A stretch of DNA of 64,000 nt, taken from positions 30,309 through 94,308 of the forward strand of contig DATIPO010000081.1 of NCBI GenBank assembly GCA_035471925.1. Direction: 5' to 3'. Position 1 is the stretch's first letter. Every line of letters starts with the position of its first letter. Position numbers and translations under genes: made by a program. Positions 8,285 to 19,798 of the stretch are shown piece after piece. The notes under the pieces were generated by a model. That model worked only from the letters and a program-made list of their open reading frames with translations. It made no database searches and was not told the DNA's origin. This DNA comes from JANQFM01 sp035471925. Its GTDB lineage: Bacteria; Acidobacteriota; UBA6911; RPQK01; DATIPO01.

Positions 8285-9223
8285 ATGTCGATGAGTCGAA
8301 TTGCCTCTGCCTTCCTTTTTCTAACCCTGCTTTCACACTCGGTTGGCGCGCTTTGCGCCCAAGACCAAGTTGTGGACACGAAGCCGGGCGACCAGAAGCC
8401 CCAGATGCCTCCGCGCTTCGAGACGCGCCGCGACTTGGTGCTGGTGCGGGTCACGGTGACCGATCCCCTCAACCGCTTCATTACAGGTCTGAAGAAGGAG
8501 AACTTTCGCCTCTTCGAGGACAAGGTGGAGCAGGAGATCGAGTATTTCGGCACTTCCAACCGCCCTGTCAGCGTTGGCTTGATCTTGGACATCAGCCAAT
8601 CCATGGAGAACAACATCGAAAACGCCAAGAGGTCGATGCGGCGCTTCATCGACAAGGGCGATCCCCGCGACGAGTACTTCCTTATTACCTTCAACAACCG
8701 CACCGCTCTGGTGCAGGACTTCACCACCCAACGCGAAGAGATCGTCAACAAGATCGCCTGGACCAAGTCCAAGGGCGACACCGCACTCTACGATGCCCTT
8801 TACCTCGGGCTGGAGCGGATCAAAAAAGGCCGTTTCGACAAGAAGGCCCTGATCCTGGTGTCGGACGGCGAGGTCAACTCGGGGCGCTACACGATGCAAG
8901 ACATCGTCCAGTACGCCTCGGAGTCGCAGGCCCAGATTTACGTGATCGGCGAACCCGGCGAGGAAGGCTACGGAAACGACGTCTTGGCCCAAGTCGTGCA
9001 CTTGACCGGAGGACGCATCTTCTACCCGGCCAGCTTCCAGCAGTTGAGCTATTACGTCGATTACATCCACTCCGAACTACGCCATCAATACGTCCTTGGC
9101 TTTTCCTCCAGCAACACCGAAGGCGATCAAATCCGGGAACTGCAGGTGCGGATGAAGCCGCCCGAAGGACTGCCTGATCTGAGGATCCGTCACCGCAGCT
9201 CCTACTTAGCGCCCCGCCGGTGA
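8285..9223 (+). CDS. Secreted VWFA-related acidobacterial domain protein, copy 1
   Basis: A 312-residue exported protein with a Sec signal peptide (hydrophobic stretch in residues 5-19, then Ala-Gln-Asp) and one von Willebrand factor A-like domain. The MIDAS motif DxSxS is intact in 'ILDISQSMENN'. The early 'FRLFEDKVEQEIEYF' segment is the hallmark of the VWFA-related family that is expanded in Acidobacteriota. The ATG at 8285 was preferred over an upstream in-frame ATG because it directly precedes the signal peptide and follows AAGGTAAAG. A close paralogue follows 101 bases downstream, suggesting tandem duplication. No molecular function is established for the family. Confidence 0.85.
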   Translation: MSMSRIASAFLFLTLLSHSVGALCAQDQVVDTKPGDQKPQMPPRFETRRDLVLVRVTVTDPLNRFITGLKKENFRLFEDKVEQEIEYFGTSNRPVSVGLILDISQSMENNIENAKRSMRRFIDKGDPRDEYFLITFNNRTALVQDFTTQREEIVNKIAWTKSKGDTALYDALYLGLERIKKGRFDKKALILVSDGEVNSGRYTMQDIVQYASESQAQIYVIGEPGEEGYGNDVLAQVVHLTGGRIFYPASFQQLSYYVDYIHSELRHQYVLGFSSSNTEGDQIRELQVRMKPPEGLPDLRIRHRSSYLAPRR

Positions 9224-9324
9224 CGGCGCAGGAGGGCACCGCCGGTCTTTCCTCTCATCCCCCTGCCGCAGCGAACCCGGTTGCATTGAAACGTTGGCCA
9301 GCGGCTTGCATCTGAGAACAATGC

Positions 9325-10305
9325 ATGACTAAAGTGGATTCGATGGGCAGAACTCTCTTGGCCTCGATGGTGGTGACACTGCTGTTTTGCACGGCGCCTG
9401 CGGACGCGGTGTGGGCTCAGGACGCAACGGCTTCCGACCAGACGCCGCGCTTCAAGGCCTCCGTCGAGCAAGTCGTTCTTTATGTCTCGGTATACAACGA
9501 AGAAGGCCACTTGGTGCCGGGGCTTCCGCGCGAGCGCTTCCGCGTTTTCGAAGACAAGGTCGAGCAGGAGATCACCTACTTCGGACTCGACGACGTGCCT
9601 TCCACTATCGGAGTCGTGATGGATTCCAGCGGTTCGATGCGGGGCCGTTTCGACATGGTCAACCGGGCCACCTCCAAGTTTCTCGACAACAATCATCCCG
9701 ACAACGAGCTCTTCCTGATCGAGTTCAAGAGCGAAGTTTCTCTGGAAGAGAGCTTCACCCGCGATCCGGCCGACATTCGGGACGCCTTGGACAACATGAT
9801 CATCTCCGGCGGGACGGCCCTCTACGACGCCATTTTCCTGGCTGTCGATCACGCCAAAGAGGGCAGCGAGCCCAAGAAGGCGCTGCTGGTGTTCACCGAC
9901 GGCGAAGATAAAGACAGCTTTTACAAGCACGAGGAGTTGCTCGACAAGGTCCGCGAAGCCGATACCCAGATCTTCATCGTGGCCTTCCTGGCCGAAGACC
10001 TGGAGGACGACGGCGGAGGGTTGTTCGGCGTTTTCAAGGGCGAGACCGCCAAAGAGAAGGTCCAGCGCGAGATCCGCGAAATCGCTGAATATACGGGCGG
10101 ACAGGCCTTCTTCCCGCAGGAAATCGGCGAACTCGACGCCCTCTTTGCCCAAGTGGCCAGCGACCTGCGCAATCAGTACCGTATCGCCTACGTTCCCAGC
10201 AAGGGCTTAGGCGACGGCGAATGGCGCGACGTCGACGTGGTTCTGCAAGGCGCCCGCGAGGAGGGCCTCAAGGTCCGCGTGCGCAAGGGCTACTACGCCA
10301 AGTAG
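9325..10305 (+). CDS. Secreted VWFA-related acidobacterial domain protein, copy 2
   Basis: A 326-residue paralogue of the preceding gene with the same architecture: a signal peptide (about residues 8-31), the conserved 'FRVFEDKVEQEITYF' strand, and a VWFA domain with intact MIDAS motif 'VMDSSGSMRGR'. It carries an insertion rich in Asp, Gly and Lys near residues 220-240 that is absent from copy 1. The C-terminus ends in 'GYYAK', like other members. No strong ribosome site is evident at the ATG, so the start could lie a few codons later at the second Met (residue 7). Confidence 0.85.
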   Translation: MTKVDSMGRTLLASMVVTLLFCTAPADAVWAQDATASDQTPRFKASVEQVVLYVSVYNEEGHLVPGLPRERFRVFEDKVEQEITYFGLDDVPSTIGVVMDSSGSMRGRFDMVNRATSKFLDNNHPDNELFLIEFKSEVSLEESFTRDPADIRDALDNMIISGGTALYDAIFLAVDHAKEGSEPKKALLVFTDGEDKDSFYKHEELLDKVREADTQIFIVAFLAEDLEDDGGGLFGVFKGETAKEKVQREIREIAEYTGGQAFFPQEIGELDALFAQVASDLRNQYRIAYVPSKGLGDGEWRDVDVVLQGAREEGLKVRVRKGYYAK

Positions 10306-10381
10306 ACGGAGGGTGCACCTTAAGAAGCGACCGCCGCTTCGGTCGATTGCGGCATAGAGCGGATATCCAGTCTTTTCTGGC

Positions 10382-10417
10382 TTGACTCGGGCTGGCCCCC
10401 TCCCTATCCTTTGCGGA
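10382..10417 (+). promoter_or_regulatory. Promoter of ilvE, predicted leaderless
   Basis: TTGACT (10382-10387) and TATCCT (10405-10410) are separated by exactly 17 bases. Only 7 bases lie between the -10 hexamer and the ATG at 10418, so a start site at the normal distance falls on the A of the start codon. No Shine-Dalgarno sequence is present. A leaderless transcript is inferred. Confidence 0.6.
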
Positions 10418-11341
10418 ATGAGTGAAATCCGAGCCGAAAAGGTCTGGCACAACGGAGAGCTGATCGATTGGGACGACGCCCGCATTCACGTGGTCTCCCA
10501 CTCCGTCCACTACGGAACCGCCTGGTTTGAGGGCATCCGATGCTACAAAACCTCGCGCGGGTCGGAGGTCTTCCGTCTGCCCGAGCACATCAGGCGGCTT
10601 TACGATTCCTGCAGAATCTACCGCACCGAGATTCCCTATTCTCGCGAGGCTTTTCAGGAAGCCGCTTTGCAGACCATTCGGGCCAATAACCTCGAAGCCT
10701 GCTACATCCGTCCCATCGTATTGCGCGGCCTGGGGGCCATCGGAGTCAGTCCCCGGCCCACCAAGGTCGAGTCCTACATCATGGTCTGGGAGTGGGGCAA
10801 GTATTTGGGCGAGGAGGCTTTGGAGAAGGGCGTCAAGGTTTGCACCAGTTCCTGGAATCGGGCCGCTCCTAACACCTTTCCCACCATAGCCAAGGCGGCA
10901 GGAAACTACCTCAACAGCGTTTTGGTCAAGATGGAGGCTGAGGTGAGGGGATACGATGAAGGCATTGCCCTGGACGCCCACGGCTTGATCAGCGAGGGCA
11001 GCGGGGAGAACCTCTTTCTCGTCCGCGACAACGTCATCTATACCTCCCAGCTCGTCCATGCCATTCTACCCGGCATCACTCGTGACTCCGTGCTCACGCT
11101 GGCGGCCGAGCTCGGATACACCGTCAAGGAGCAGGCTCTGCCCCGCGAGATGCTCTACCTTTGCGACGAGATCTTCTTCACCGGAACGGCTTGCGAGATC
11201 ACTCCCATTCGCTCCGTCGACGACCGTCCGGTGGGCGCAGGCGTACGCGGACCCGTGACCGAGGCCTTGCAGGAGGCCTTTTTCGAGATCGTGGAAGGCC
11301 GGGTTCCCGACCGCCACCGCTGGCTCACTCCCGTGCGCTAA
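10418..11341 (+). CDS. ilvE: Branched-chain amino acid aminotransferase
   Basis: A PLP-dependent fold-IV transaminase that exchanges amino groups between glutamate and the keto acids of Leu, Ile and Val. At 307 residues it has the usual length. The PLP lysine is Lys159 in 'TIAKAAGNYLNS', and 'DAHGLISEGSGENLFLV' and 'GTACEITPI' match the family. The N-terminus 'VWHNGELIDWDDARIHV' fixes the start at 10418. It is preceded by a good promoter with no room for a leader. The flanking genes are unrelated, so it is probably monocistronic. Confidence 0.95.
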   Translation: MSEIRAEKVWHNGELIDWDDARIHVVSHSVHYGTAWFEGIRCYKTSRGSEVFRLPEHIRRLYDSCRIYRTEIPYSREAFQEAALQTIRANNLEACYIRPIVLRGLGAIGVSPRPTKVESYIMVWEWGKYLGEEALEKGVKVCTSSWNRAAPNTFPTIAKAAGNYLNSVLVKMEAEVRGYDEGIALDAHGLISEGSGENLFLVRDNVIYTSQLVHAILPGITRDSVLTLAAELGYTVKEQALPREMLYLCDEIFFTGTACEITPIRSVDDRPVGAGVRGPVTEALQEAFFEIVEGRVPDRHRWLTPVR

Positions 11342-11448
11342 GGTTCCGTTCAGAATTGCCGATGAGAATTGACGCGGGGGAATGCATTTCATGACCCCTT
11401 TTGCGTCCGTGCGGTATAAGATCGTAACGGGTCATTCGAGAAGAGATC

Positions 11449-12540
11449 ATGATCGACTTAAGACGCCTCCTCAAGACGGCCATCGAGAACGACGCCTCCG
11501 ACATCCACGTCAAGGCGGGAGCCCTGCCCCATATGCGCATTCTGGGCGAATTGCGTCCCGCTGAGCAGTTCTCGACCGTCACCAAGGAAGACACCCTCGA
11601 CCTGGCTCAGCATCTTCTCAACGCCCGCCAGCGCGAGGCCCTGACGCAGCGGGCCGAAATCGACCTTTCCTTCTCCATCGGGGGTGTGGGACGCTTCCGT
11701 TTGGCCGTCTTCCACCAGCGGGGCGCCATTTCCATGGTGATGCGCGTGATTTCCGACAACGTGCCCGGCATGGACGAACTCAACTTGCCTCCGGCGCTGG
11801 CCGACATCGCCGAGGAACGGCGCGGACTGGTCATGGTGACGGGAACCACCGGAAGCGGAAAGTCGACCACGCTGGCGGCCATGATCCAGCACGTCAACCA
11901 GCGCCGGCCGGCTCACATCATCACTATCGAAGATCCGATTGAGTACTACTTCCGCGACGACAAGTCCTTCATCTCCCAGCGCGAGGTCAACCTCGACACC
12001 GAGAACTTCGCGGCCGCCCTGCGCGGGGCTCTGCGTCAGGACCCCGACATCGTCATGGTGGGTGAGATGCGCGACTACGAGACCGTCCAGACGGCGTTGC
12101 AGGCAGCGGAAACGGGACACTTGGTGATGAGCACGCTGCACACCACCGACACCATCGAGACCATCAACCGCGTCATCGCCATCTTCCCCGACCACCAGCA
12201 GCAGGATATCCGTTTCCGCTTGGCATCCAGCCTGCGGGCCATTATTTCAATGCGCTTGATCCGCTCCTCGATCTTTGACGGACGCGTCCCGGCGGTGGAG
12301 ATCCTGCGCAACACCGACTACGTGCGCAGCATCGTCGAAGATCCCCACAAGACCAAGGAAATCAAGCAGGCCCTGGAGACTGGATACACCCAGTACGGAA
12401 TGCAGTCCTTCGACCGCTCGATCTTCGACCACTTCCAGGAGGGACGCATCAGCCGCGAGGACGCCCTCTCCAACGCTTCCTCTCCTGAGGATCTGCAACT
12501 CCGCATCCGCGGCATCGTCAGTTCCACGGAACAGTTGTGA
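11449..12540 (+). CDS. pilT: Type IV pilus retraction ATPase PilT family
   Basis: A 363-residue hexameric secretion ATPase that powers pilus retraction in twitching motility. Walker A 'GTTGSGKST' lies near residue 130, the Asp box and Walker B region include 'DPDIVMVGEMRD', and the His box is 'STLHTTDTIETINRVI'. The N-terminal PAS-like domain begins 'DASDIHVKAGALPHMRI'. The C-terminus lacks the long extension of PilB-type assembly ATPases. PilU is an alternative paralogue that cannot be fully excluded. It overlaps recX by four bases (GTGA), so the two are translationally coupled. Confidence 0.92.
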   Translation: MIDLRRLLKTAIENDASDIHVKAGALPHMRILGELRPAEQFSTVTKEDTLDLAQHLLNARQREALTQRAEIDLSFSIGGVGRFRLAVFHQRGAISMVMRVISDNVPGMDELNLPPALADIAEERRGLVMVTGTTGSGKSTTLAAMIQHVNQRRPAHIITIEDPIEYYFRDDKSFISQREVNLDTENFAAALRGALRQDPDIVMVGEMRDYETVQTALQAAETGHLVMSTLHTTDTIETINRVIAIFPDHQQQDIRFRLASSLRAIISMRLIRSSIFDGRVPAVEILRNTDYVRSIVEDPHKTKEIKQALETGYTQYGMQSFDRSIFDHFQEGRISREDALSNASSPEDLQLRIRGIVSSTEQL

Positions 12541-13079
12541 GCCCGTCCAAGCCCGATAAGCCCGAATTTGAGAGATCCCGCTCGAAGAAATCATCCTCGC
12601 CCAAGGGCAAGTCGGCCTATATGCGGGCGGTGGGCCTGCTGGCCAAGCGGGCCCACAGCTCCTCCGAACTGCGCCGCAAGCTCAAGAGCCGCCACTCGGA
12701 CGCGGAAATCGAGGAAGCGCTGAAGAAGCTTGAGGGCCAGGGCTTCGTCGATGACGCCCAATTCGCCGCCCAGCGTGCCTGTCTCTGCCGCCTCGACAAG
12801 GCCTGGGGAGACCGCCGCATCGAACTCGACCTGCAGCAGCGTCACCAAATCAAGGAGCGCGACTTGGCCCAAGCCCTTGAAGCGGCTGAAGCCGAGCAGC
12901 CGGAGCAGCAGGCCTTGGAGCGCATCGTGCAAAACTGGCTGCGCTTGCGGGGGGAGCCTTCCACCGTCCGCGATCTGAAGAAACTCCACGACCGCTGCCT
13001 GCGTCTGGGCCACCGTCCAGACCGGGTGCGCTCCCGCCTCGACGCCTTCTTCCGGCATCTGGATTGGGACGCCGACTGA
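12537..13079 (+). CDS. recX: Regulatory protein RecX
   Basis: RecX modulates RecA filament growth. The 180-residue protein starts with GTG overlapping the pilT stop. A basic 25-residue N-terminal tail precedes the helical repeats. The first repeat is 'AVGLLAKRAHSSSELRRKL' and the second contains 'LEGQGFVDDAQFA', both typical of RecX three-helix modules. recA is not in the window. Pairing with pilT is probably incidental, though tightly coupled. Confidence 0.88.
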   Translation: MSPSKPDKPEFERSRSKKSSSPKGKSAYMRAVGLLAKRAHSSSELRRKLKSRHSDAEIEEALKKLEGQGFVDDAQFAAQRACLCRLDKAWGDRRIELDLQQRHQIKERDLAQALEAAEAEQPEQQALERIVQNWLRLRGEPSTVRDLKKLHDRCLRLGHRPDRVRSRLDAFFRHLDWDAD

Positions 13080-13176
13080 GTCAAGGCCGCAGAGGGAGCA
13101 CACGCCTGATAAAGCGGTGAAGAGCCGCTGATTGAATCTACGCCGATTCCCGGACTGTATTATCATGACCGGTGTC

Positions 13177-15807
<2,631 letters not shown>

Positions 15808-15894
15808 AAGGACAGAAGAATTCTGCAATAATGAGAGAGCTTGTGCGGGAAATCACTCGACTTTTTCCGCCCATCAGGCATCTTGGTAGGACGT

Positions 15895-16668
15895 ATGGCT
15901 CGAATTGCGCTTTTTTTGTGTCTGGCGGGACTGCTGGGCGAGGTGACGCTGGCCCAGCAGGTCTATACCTACACCCGCGAGGACGGCAGCCGAGTCTACA
16001 GCAATATCGGCGGCAAGCGCCATAAGGACGCCAAGCCCTACCGCGGACATGTGGGAGCCACCCGCCGTCCGGGCCAGGAGCAAGTCGCGGCGTCCCGCCC
16101 CTCCCCCCGCCTGGAACGCCTTCCCGGTTCGGACGCCTACGACGACCTGATCAGCGACATTTCCCGGCAGCACGGTGAGGACGAGAACTTGGTCAAAGCC
16201 ATCATCGCCGTCGAAAGCGCCTTCCAGGCCGACGCCGTCTCGGTCAAGAACTGCAAGGGACTGATGCAGTTGCACCCCGACACGGCCCGCCAAATGGGCG
16301 TGCGCGACGTCTTCGATCCGGCCCAGAACATCGAAGGCGGCGTTAAGTACCTGAAGTACCTGCGCAAGAACTTCGAGGATCTCGACCTGGTTCTAGCCGC
16401 CTACAATGCGGGCGACGGCGCGGTGCGCAAGTACAACGGCATTCCTCCTTACAAAGAAACCGAACGCTACATTGAAAAGGTCAGGGCCCTCTACGAACCG
16501 GCCTTGCAGGACAACCGCTCAGTGCGCCGCAACACCATCTTCCGCGTGGTCATGCCTGACGGGAGCATCCTGCTGACCAATACCCCCAGCCGCGAAGTCT
16601 CCAGCCAATCTCCTACTCGCCCCCGCTCCCGCGTCGTCAACGTCGATCTCACCGGCGGTCCGCGCTAA
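15895..16668 (+). CDS. Exported lytic transglycosylase with DUF4124-like ends
   Basis: A 257-residue periplasmic peptidoglycan lytic transglycosylase. A signal peptide (residues 1-20) is followed by a DUF4124-like strand set ('QVYTYTREDGSRVYSNIGG') and an SLT domain with catalytic Glu near residue 107 ('AIIAVESAFQ'). The SLT motifs 'GLMQLHPDTARQMGV' and 'VLAAYNAGDGAVRKY' follow. The C-terminus repeats a DUF4124-like unit ('IFRVVMPDGSILLTNTPS'), an unusual bookend layout. It lies between alaS and an amidase gene, which gives two adjacent wall-remodelling enzymes. The start at 15895 directly precedes the signal peptide. Confidence 0.9.
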   Translation: MARIALFLCLAGLLGEVTLAQQVYTYTREDGSRVYSNIGGKRHKDAKPYRGHVGATRRPGQEQVAASRPSPRLERLPGSDAYDDLISDISRQHGEDENLVKAIIAVESAFQADAVSVKNCKGLMQLHPDTARQMGVRDVFDPAQNIEGGVKYLKYLRKNFEDLDLVLAAYNAGDGAVRKYNGIPPYKETERYIEKVRALYEPALQDNRSVRRNTIFRVVMPDGSILLTNTPSREVSSQSPTRPRSRVVNVDLTGGPR

Positions 16669-16732
16669 CAACGCCGCCGCAGGCTTTCAGGGGTGGACGT
16701 TAGAATAAGCAAGTCCTAAACAGGAGGAACAG

Positions 16733-18523
16733 GTGTGTTTGAGGAGCTTGATGGCGGCTGTCTTGGTGGTGGGGCTGGTGCACGCGTATGCCGGGGCCCA
16801 TGATCGGAAAGCGGCACGCGAGGCCTTTCATAAGGCCAATCAGTATCTGCGCACGGTCTATTCCCGTGATCTGCACAAGCGGGAAGAAAAGCAGTATGAG
16901 CGGGCCATCCGCCTGTTTCGCAAGGTGGTGACACTGGATCCGACCTATCCAGCCAGCGATGATGCCGTTCACCACATCGCCCGCCTCTATGACGAAAAGG
17001 CTCACCGCTTCGGCGAGGCGGAGGACTTTCGCCAGGCGATCAACTTCTATGAATTTCTGGCCCGCGAGTATCCGACGACCAAGCACAAGGATGGGGCCTT
17101 GAAACGGGCCTCGTTCTTACGTTCAGAGAGTGCCAGTTGGGGCGGGAGGTCCCCGGCGGAGCCAGCTCGGGGTCGGGAGAACGCCACCCAGCAGGCCGCG
17201 CCTTCCGCCGCGGAAAGGCACAGCGAATCTTCTCCCCCAAACGCTGAGCCGCTCTCGCCACCAGCCGTCGCCAAGCCCTCCAGCAGCCAAAGCCAAGCCA
17301 GGGCTGGAGCCGCTGGCGGCCCGGCGACAGTTACGAAGATCCGCTACTGGTCAGGACCCGAGTACACCCGCGTCGTGATCGACCTGGACGGCGAAGCGGC
17401 CTTCGAGAAGGAGGTTTTGCAGAATCCATACCGGGTCTATTTCGACCTCCACAACGCCCGCCTGCGCAGCGGACTGCCCGAGTCTTACGACGTCAGCGAC
17501 GTTTTCATCGACTCTGTGCGGGTGGGACAGAATCGCCCCGGTGTGGTGCGGGTGGTGCTCGACTTCGATCAGCCCGGCGACACCACTGTCTTCCGCCTTC
17601 ACGATCCCTTCCGCATCGTCATCGACACCAAGGCGACTGACGGAAGGCGCAACACCGACAGCGTCGAGTCTTCATCTCAGTCGCTCAAGACGGCCAGTGC
17701 CGAGATCGCACTCGAGGAGGGCACCGCCACCACCCGCAGCACCCGCGAAGTGGTGGCCGGACCTGAGCCCAACATGCATGGAGACTATACCCTGACCCGC
17801 ACCTTGGGACTCAAGGTGGGGCGCATCGTGCTCGATCCTGGCCACGGGGGCCACGATACCGGCGCCATCGGTCCTGATGGGCTTGAGGAAAAGGACCTGG
17901 TGCTGGACATCGCCAAACGATTGCACGAATTGCTGAAAGAAGGCCTGGCCACTGACGTGATCCTGACCCGCAAGGAGGACGTCTTCATTCCCCTGGAAGA
18001 GCGCACTGCCATCGCCAACCAAAAAGGGGCCGACCTCTTCATCTCCATCCACGCCAATTCTAGTCCCAACCGCAAGGCCCAGGGGGTGGAGACCTTTTAC
18101 CTGAGCTTGGCCACAACTCCCGATGAGCGGGCGGTGGCCAGCCGCGAGAACGCTGGATCGCAGCGTACCATCCGTGAGTTGGAGGACCTCCTGCGGCAGA
18201 TCACAAAAGGCGACTATAATGAGGAATCGCGCGACTTGGCCCATGTGGTCCAGAGGCATTTGTTCGACGACTTGAGCCGGGAACGTGAGAGCTTGACAAA
18301 CCGTGGCGTCAAACGGGCGCCGTTCATTGTCCTGGTGGGCTCCAATATGCCCGCCATCTTGACCGAGGTTGGCTTTGTCAGCAATCCCGACGAGGAGGAA
18401 TTCCTGACTCGCGGTAAAAGCCGTCAGCGCTTGGCCGAGGCGCTCTACAAGGGTATCGAGCAGTACTTCGCCGCGTTGGGTTCCAACGCCGCGCCCGCAG
18501 CCTCGGAGAGCAGCCAGAAATAG
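16733..18523 (+). CDS. N-acetylmuramoyl-L-alanine amidase with TPR-like and AMIN domains
   Basis: A 596-residue exported cell-wall amidase cutting the bond between MurNAc and L-Ala. It starts at GTG 16733, supported by a strong AGGAGG (16722-16727) five bases upstream. A hydrophobic signal segment (residues 5-22) is followed by a TPR-like helical region (to about 120), a Pro/Ser/Ala-rich linker, an AMIN septal-localisation domain (about 200-310) and the Amidase_3 catalytic domain (about 363-585). Zinc-site motifs 'DPGHGGHDTG', 'SIHANSS' and catalytic 'ILTEVGFVSNPDEEEFL' are intact. The domain set resembles AmiC-type division amidases. Confidence 0.93.
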   Translation: MCLRSLMAAVLVVGLVHAYAGAHDRKAAREAFHKANQYLRTVYSRDLHKREEKQYERAIRLFRKVVTLDPTYPASDDAVHHIARLYDEKAHRFGEAEDFRQAINFYEFLAREYPTTKHKDGALKRASFLRSESASWGGRSPAEPARGRENATQQAAPSAAERHSESSPPNAEPLSPPAVAKPSSSQSQARAGAAGGPATVTKIRYWSGPEYTRVVIDLDGEAAFEKEVLQNPYRVYFDLHNARLRSGLPESYDVSDVFIDSVRVGQNRPGVVRVVLDFDQPGDTTVFRLHDPFRIVIDTKATDGRRNTDSVESSSQSLKTASAEIALEEGTATTRSTREVVAGPEPNMHGDYTLTRTLGLKVGRIVLDPGHGGHDTGAIGPDGLEEKDLVLDIAKRLHELLKEGLATDVILTRKEDVFIPLEERTAIANQKGADLFISIHANSSPNRKAQGVETFYLSLATTPDERAVASRENAGSQRTIRELEDLLRQITKGDYNEESRDLAHVVQRHLFDDLSRERESLTNRGVKRAPFIVLVGSNMPAILTEVGFVSNPDEEEFLTRGKSRQRLAEALYKGIEQYFAALGSNAAPAASESSQK

Positions 18524-18578
18524 GCGCGTCTGGTTTCATGAAACTTTTCCCTCTCCACGGGATCGAACCACAGGCAAC

Positions 18579-19658
18579 ATGACATTCAATTGGAAGCAAC
18601 TCTGCAGCGCCGCCGTCCTCTGCGGGACGGCGGCTTTGGCATTGGCGACCCTCCAAGCCCAGCCTGAGCTGTCGGAGGTGCTGGGGCAAATGGAAGGCTA
18701 CCAAGTCGAGCGGCTGCGATCGTCGGCGACGTTGGACGCTTTTCCCCCGGCGGTTCTGGCCGAGTACATCGTCGAGGACTCCTCTGCCTGGACTCTGCGC
18801 CGCCCCAATCCTGGGAGCGAAATCGAGGCCCAGATCTTCACCATGCTCGATGCACCCGGGGCCTTCGGATTGCTGACCTATTTCCGCCAGTCGCGCCGGG
18901 ACCGCTTTTCCCAGCGGCTCGACCTTTCCTTACGTCATGTCTTCGGCGGACGCACTTTGGCCCTGTCAAGCGGCCCTTATTTCGTGCGCCTGCAAGCTTC
19001 GCCGGCCGAGATTTCTCCCCGCGAGGTGCTGCTTCCCGCCGCCCGCGCCCTGAGCCGTGTCCTGGACGTCCAGGACGTTGACCCGGTAACCGTCCTGAAC
19101 CTGCCTCGCCAGGATCTCGAACAAGGCTCCGTCGGCTTTTACCTGGGGACGGCAGGGCTCTCGGTCGACTCACTTTTCCCGGCCTCGCTCACTACCGCCC
19201 TGCAAATCAGCAAAGGGGTCGAGGTCACCACGGCCAGCTATGAAAATGATGGACGCCTGGCTTTAGTGGGCTACCCCACGCCCAGCCTGGCCCGCGAGGC
19301 TGAGGCGCGGCTGTTGACACGAGAACTGCCTGAGGGATTTGAGATGAAGCGCTCAGGCATCCTCGTGGCGCTGGCCGAGGGTCCTGGAAGCGGCGAGTTG
19401 CTGGCCCAGGTCAGCTACGATCCTGACGTCCGCTGGGTCAAGGAGAAGGAAGACCAGAGGCCTGGCCGCACCTTCCAGGGCGAGATGTCAATCGTCTACG
19501 GCATCTTCACCGACTGGGTGGTTTTCACCGTCCTCTTCATCTTGATCGCGGGAGCTTTCGGGGCCATGGTAGGCGCCTCCCGCTACTTCTACTATCGCAG
19601 CCACCCTGAGAAGCTGGAGCGATCAGGAATGGTGATCCTCGAACTGCCCAGACGCTGA
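18579..19658 (+). CDS. Exported, C-terminally anchored protein, DUF6599-like
   Basis: A 359-residue protein with a signal peptide (residues 8-27) and a single C-terminal membrane segment near residues 307-335 ('VVFTVLFILIAGAFGAMVGA'). The middle is a soluble region including 'DAPGAFGLLTYF' and an ordered stretch 'ALQISKGVEVTTASYENDG'. This pattern resembles the acidobacterial DUF6599 family, but I cannot confirm that here. It follows the amidase by 55 bases on the same strand and may share its transcript. No catalytic motif is visible. Confidence 0.7.
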   Translation: MTFNWKQLCSAAVLCGTAALALATLQAQPELSEVLGQMEGYQVERLRSSATLDAFPPAVLAEYIVEDSSAWTLRRPNPGSEIEAQIFTMLDAPGAFGLLTYFRQSRRDRFSQRLDLSLRHVFGGRTLALSSGPYFVRLQASPAEISPREVLLPAARALSRVLDVQDVDPVTVLNLPRQDLEQGSVGFYLGTAGLSVDSLFPASLTTALQISKGVEVTTASYENDGRLALVGYPTPSLAREAEARLLTRELPEGFEMKRSGILVALAEGPGSGELLAQVSYDPDVRWVKEKEDQRPGRTFQGEMSIVYGIFTDWVVFTVLFILIAGAFGAMVGASRYFYYRSHPEKLERSGMVILELPRR

Positions 19659-19725
19659 CCCGTCCCGGAAACGGCTCATCCTTGCGTTGCCATCCTGGGG
19701 ACAAACGACAAGACTTCCGGAAGCT

Positions 19726-19743
19726 GACAGCCTCTGGGCTGTC
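19726..19743. terminator. Hairpin between convergent genes
   Basis: GACAGCC-TCTG-GGCTGTC forms a perfect 7-base stem with a 4-base loop in the 140-base gap between two genes that end toward each other. It is positioned as a bidirectional terminator, but no T-tract follows on either strand. Confidence 0.4.
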
Positions 19744-19798
19744 CACCCAAGTCGGGTCAATCGTCCGGTGGCGTCCCGTTGGGCTGGCGTCCAACGCT

